DNA of 17,949 nt from Chrysochromulina parva (lineage: Eukaryota; Haptophyta; Prymnesiales; Chrysochromulinaceae): assembly GCA_002887195.1 (NCBI GenBank), contig PJAB01001039.1, forward strand, positions 1-17,949. The letters are read 5' to 3'. This document shows, piece by piece, positions 15,198 to 17,949 of this stretch. Under the pieces are notes generated by a model. It made no database searches and was not told the DNA's origin. It was given only the letters and a program-made list of their open reading frames with translations. Position 1 is the first letter of the stretch. Every line of letters starts with the position of its first letter. The translations under genes were made by a program, and so were the position numbers.

Positions 15198-17456
15198 ATG
15201 AAAATGCTGCTGCATTGGTACTTTCATCTCATGGCGGCGGTGTTTACTCTTGTGTATACTGCGGGGATGGATCCGAAGTACGCGATCGTGCTGCAAGTCG
15301 ATCACGACGGAGCTTGCTGCGAAGGCTGCGTCTGCCCCTGGGTAGCTACGTCACCCCCTCCCCTGCCGCTGCTGCCGCTCCAGCCCTCTCACGAGACACG
15401 AGAGGTGCCTTCGCCACCGCCCGCTCCAGTGGAGCCAACCGACGGATCCTGCGCGTCATGGTGCCCATTTCACACGGCAGATTGGGATACCAAGTGCAAG
15501 GCATATCAGCCTTGTCGCGGCTGTGTCGAGTGCCCAGCGGCAGAATGCGAGCCGTGGTGCACACGACCTGCAGATACGACTGTGGGTCTTCCAAATACCG
15601 ATTGGTATACCAAGTGCACTGCGTTTCCGTCATGCCGTGGCTGCCTCGAGTGCTTAACGCCACCGTCCCCACCACCTGGGCCGACAGACTGCACGACTGA
15701 GACCGTGGCCGTTGCCTTCGTAGCCTCCGGCAACGTGTCCGACTATGACCAGAGCGTTCAGGATGCAATCGCCCTGGCGTTTGCGACCGAGGCAGGCGTG
15801 GAGCGGCGAGCAGCGACCCTGTCAGCGACCCTATCTGGCGAGCCCGCGTCCGTGCTCATCTCTGCGACCCTCGAGGTCCCGGAGGGCAACGGGGAACAGG
15901 TCGTGCGTGCCTTCTCCACGGGCATGCTTGCGAGCGCGTCGACCCTTGAGGTCGTCCTTGCTCAGTATGGGGTGGCCATCGAGGTGGTGCGAATCACGGA
16001 CCAAGGGACGCTCGACATGTGCACGGACGTGGAGATTCCGCTGATCGACGATTACACCGACGACGGAGACGACGACGGTGACAATCACACCGATGTCGGA
16101 CCGGTTGGAGACGACGACGCCAATGACGGCGTGCTCGAGCCCAACGCGCCCGTCACGGCGCCAGACGCGAGTGGCGCGCCCGTCACGGCGCCAGACGCGA
16201 GTGGCGCGCCTGACGCAAGTCCTAGTGGAGCGCCAGACGCTCTCGCGCCCAGCGCATCACGCGCCGCGGAGCCGGCACGTCCATCAACAGATCCCGGCAT
16301 GAGGCCGGTCGATGACCCATCAGCCATTAACCCTGCCGAGCCCAGCCCCGCACCATCAACAAACCCCGGCATGAGCTGGCCTAACCCGGCCGTGAACCCG
16401 GTCGTGAACCCAGCCGATCCCAGCAGCTCCCAACATGCCAGGGCGCCGACACCGTTGGCGTCGCCCTCACCATACCCCGGCGATGGCGGCGGCGGCGGCG
16501 AAGACGACGGAGGTGGTGGCGCTGGCGGCGGCGATGACGGCGAAGACGGCGGCGATGGCGGTGGCGGCGATGGCGAGGGCGACGATGGCGATGGCAAAGG
16601 CGGGGAAGGCGGCGGCGACAGCGGCGGCGGCGACGGTGGTCGCGGCGAAGGCGGTAGCGGCGAAGGCGGTGGCGGCGATGGTGATGGCGGCGGCGGTGGA
16701 GGTAACGGTGGAGGCGGTGGCGGCAATGGCGGCGATGGCAAAGGCGGCGATAGCAAAGGCGGCGATGGCAACGGCGGTGGTGGCAAAGGCGGTGGTGGCG
16801 GCGATGGCGATGACGGCGATGGTGATGGCGGCGGCGGCGTAGGCGGCGGTGGCAAGATCGGCGGCGGAGGCGGCGGCGGCGGTGGCGGCGATGGTGATGG
16901 CGGTGGGGGCGGCGGCGGCAACGGCAACGGCGGCGGCAGCGGCGGCGGCAACGGCAACGGCAACGGCAACGGCGGCGGTGGCGGCCACGCAAGGCGCGGT
17001 GGCGGTGACGGGCACGCGCCATCGCCGTCACCGGATCCATCCCCTTCGCCGTCACCCGACCCATCCCCTTCGCCGTCACCGGACCCATCCGCATCGCCGT
17101 CACCGGACCTGCTGCCGCCGCTTTACGAGGAGTGCACTGATCGAGCAGGCAGTTGGGTCCCATGCCCAGCGATGACCACAGAGCGGCGCGTCCGCGCTTC
17201 CGTTGGGCTGCCCCCCCACCGCGAGGACGCCCACGAGGACGCCGCCCCGCCAGCGCGCTCGCCACAGAGCCAGACGCTCAACATAACGCTCAACACTGTC
17301 GAGGCGGAGATGATCGAGAGGCTCCAGCGTGAGGTTGAGAAGCTGCGCGGAGCCAGGCGTGGAGCGCGGCCGCGGCGCGCGACGAGCGCGAGCGCGGCTC
17401 ATCCGACATCGCGAGTACGGCCACTCTCAATGCCGGTTGTGCGGAGTGGCGATTAG
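15198..17456 (+). CDS. Secreted modular protein with WC..KC cysteine modules and SEA-like domain
   Basis: 752 residues from the ATG at 15198, chosen because it begins a good signal peptide (MKMLLHWYFHLMAAVFTLVYT); the frame is open upstream to an earlier initiator at 15126, and Met 15204 is an alternative. After a CC..C.C segment and a Pro linker come two cysteine modules (85-112, 117-152): C..WC, then W.TKC.A...CRGC.EC. Residues 165-271 form an alpha/beta domain with FVASGNVSDYDQSV, IALAFATEAGVE and ASVLISATLEVPEG, a type repeated in haptophyte and diatom surface proteins and SEA-like in appearance. Then follow an Asp-rich stretch (278-311), Pro/Ser repeats (316-400), a Gly/Asp-rich tract (428-597), SPSPDP repeats (609-637), a short Cys pair, and a helical tail (VEAEMIERLQREVEKLRG). 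No transmembrane segment is visible after the signal. Probably cell-wall, scale or mucilage matrix; the acidic run might bind Ca2+. Confidence 0.75.
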   Translation: MKMLLHWYFHLMAAVFTLVYTAGMDPKYAIVLQVDHDGACCEGCVCPWVATSPPPLPLLPLQPSHETREVPSPPPAPVEPTDGSCASWCPFHTADWDTKCKAYQPCRGCVECPAAECEPWCTRPADTTVGLPNTDWYTKCTAFPSCRGCLECLTPPSPPPGPTDCTTETVAVAFVASGNVSDYDQSVQDAIALAFATEAGVERRAATLSATLSGEPASVLISATLEVPEGNGEQVVRAFSTGMLASASTLEVVLAQYGVAIEVVRITDQGTLDMCTDVEIPLIDDYTDDGDDDGDNHTDVGPVGDDDANDGVLEPNAPVTAPDASGAPVTAPDASGAPDASPSGAPDALAPSASRAAEPARPSTDPGMRPVDDPSAINPAEPSPAPSTNPGMSWPNPAVNPVVNPADPSSSQHARAPTPLASPSPYPGDGGGGGEDDGGGGAGGGDDGEDGGDGGGGDGEGDDGDGKGGEGGGDSGGGDGGRGEGGSGEGGGGDGDGGGGGGNGGGGGGNGGDGKGGDSKGGDGNGGGGKGGGGGDGDDGDGDGGGGVGGGGKIGGGGGGGGGGDGDGGGGGGGNGNGGGSGGGNGNGNGNGGGGGHARRGGGDGHAPSPSPDPSPSPSPDPSPSPSPDPSASPSPDLLPPLYEECTDRAGSWVPCPAMTTERRVRASVGLPPHREDAHEDAAPPARSPQSQTLNITLNTVEAEMIERLQREVEKLRGARRGARPRRATSASAAHPTSRVRPLSMPVVRSGD
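16145..16204 (+). repeat. Perfect 30-base tandem repeat (APVTAPDASG)
   Basis: Two identical 30-base units (16145-16174, 16175-16204) followed by the first six bases of a third encode APVTAPDASG twice in the linker of the secreted protein. Confidence 0.9.
16480..16986 (+). repeat. GGC/GAT-rich low-complexity tract encoding Gly/Asp
   Basis: About 500 bases of almost pure GGC, GGT, GAT and GGA codons with scattered AAA and AAC encode GGGDGGG-type sequence. The complementary strand in another frame reads as Ser/Pro-rich, much like the receptor kinase hinges. The strand is G-rich and may form stable secondary structure. Confidence 0.9.
17022..17108 (+). repeat. 24-base repeats encoding SPSPDP
   Basis: Three and a half units of 24 bases (17022, 17046, 17070, 17094) beginning TCGCCGTCAC encode (S)PSPDPSP, a Pro hinge after the Gly-rich tract. 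Units differ by a few bases. Confidence 0.9.
17141..17171 (+). repeat. 31-base segment shared with POLD3, copy 2
   Basis: Matches 14453-14483 at 29 of 31 bases. Here the plus strand codes DRAGSWVPCPA of the secreted protein; the complementary strand would read GMGPNCLLD, close to the POLD3 peptide. Confidence 0.85.
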
Positions 17457-17833
17457 TCGAACTTAGAAGCAAGTTTGTACAACGAAGTACGAAGCGTATC
17501 GTGCGCTATCTTGAGTAAGAGATCGGTCATCTAGCGTAGTATTGATACAATTATGACAATTGCCGGATTAGCGCGTTATCGCTGCCGACCTGACCGTCCT
17601 TCGCTTGTCCACTTCTACCTCTTACCTCTACGCACGAGCAGGCTTACACAGGAGTAGTCACACCTCTGCCAACTCGCGCCCAGCTGAGCCCGCATCTGCG
17701 TCTCGCCCCTCGCGCTCTCCACGGCTCCACGCCTCTGCATCGCACCGGCCGCGCTCTCCGACGCTACTACACTATCAAGGCGGAGTACGTGTCTCTTCGA
17801 GCAAATGCCGCCCTCTCGGCCTGTCCATTGGCG
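17457..17833. other. Spacer between convergent genes
   Basis: This 377-base stretch lies between the stop of the secreted protein gene and the stop of the edge gene on the other strand, so it should contain both 3' untranslated regions. The first 120 bases are relatively AT-rich. The plus-strand ORF from 17605 overlaps the edge gene antisense and has no recognisable content. Confidence 0.45.
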
Positions 17834-17949
17834 CTACGGGCGTGCTGCTGGACCAGCTGGGCGGCACTGCTGCGCCTCCTGCCACGTGCGGATCTGCCTA
17901 CGCACGGTGTGATTGGGGAAGAGCATCGTGACCTTGAGCTCGGCGCCCG
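17834..17949 (-). CDS. U-box domain protein, C-terminal fragment (partial at right edge)
   Basis: On the minus strand the frame from base 17947 reads GAELKVTMLFPNHTVRRQIR, continuing TWQEAQ, for 37 codons to a TAG at 17836-17834. The segment L.PN.TVR..I..W is the signature of the end of a U-box, where the last strand and helix of the RING-like fold pack. The U-box thus lies at the extreme C-terminus of its protein; only about a dozen Ala/Pro-rich residues follow. U-box proteins are E3 ubiquitin ligases that recruit an E2 enzyme. The rest of the gene lies beyond the window, so other domains are unknown. The fragment is short, but the motif is quite specific. Confidence 0.6.
   Translation of the reverse strand, partial: GAELKVTMLFPNHTVRRQIRTWQEAQQCRPAGPAARP

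Noticed and set aside
16085..16969. Minus-strand Ser/Pro-rich ORF antisense to the Gly-rich tract
   Set aside because: It lacks a signal peptide or any Cys module, whereas the plus strand has a signal peptide and conserved Cys and SEA-like domains in frame with the tract.
17605..17931. Plus-strand 108-codon ORF at the right edge
   Set aside because: Ser/Arg-rich without domains and antisense to the U-box fragment, which has a specific motif.

Overview
The window reads as nuclear DNA of a GC-rich unicellular alga, most likely a haptophyte or a relative with a similar gene style. Three things point there: very long intron-free ORFs with G/C-ending codons, extracellular proteins whose cysteine modules are joined by Ser/Pro hinges (SPPPP type), and the DGGPG..E / DC.DCGPR and WC..W..KC..C.GC..C cysteine modules, which I know mainly from haptophytes and other marine microalgae. 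A eukaryotic DNA polymerase delta subunit rules out a bacterium. The taxon is inferred from gene style, not from a marker gene.

Layout, left to right. (1) Bases 1-6201, plus strand: the C-terminal 2066 residues of a very large single-pass receptor-like kinase, running in from the left edge. Its ectodomain holds an ShK-like knot, a CUB-like domain, four DGGPG cysteine modules, two copies of a beta-rich domain and a 15-fold GCxxS..NY..C array. A transmembrane helix, an intact kinase domain and a tail with a duplicated motif follow. (2) 6202-7054: repeat-bearing spacer with a GTACGATTTGGTGGGG repeat and a double TATAAA. (3) 7055-7471, plus: a small probable tail-anchored protein with an SH3/KOW-like domain. 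(4) 8285-9109, plus: an Ala/Glu/Arg-rich helical protein of unknown function. (5) 9775-11109, minus: an Fe(II)/2-oxoglutarate dioxygenase of the TauD/clavaminate-synthase-like type with a putative signal peptide, starting next to a GTGA microsatellite. (6) 11421-12329, minus: a LigB/MEMO-superfamily protein, also probably secreted. (7) 12826-14871, minus: POLD3, the PCNA-binding subunit of DNA polymerase delta. (8) 15198-17456, plus, divergent from POLD3: a secreted modular protein with two WC..KC cysteine modules, an SEA-like domain and Asp-, Pro- and Gly-rich linkers. (9) 17834-17949, minus, cut by the right edge: the end of a U-box domain, probably an E3 ubiquitin ligase.

The genes do not form an operon. 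The loosest functional grouping is extracellular: the receptor kinase, the secreted modular protein and the two neighbouring secretory-route enzymes. The most interesting structure is in the receptor kinase. The same cysteine module sits at two different places within the two copies of one domain, and an earlier module appears to be split by the CUB-like domain. A 31-base near-identical segment (29/31) shared by POLD3 and the secreted gene, read in opposite orientation relative to coding, is a second unexplained feature. I saw no tRNA, rRNA, CRISPR array or recognisable transposase.
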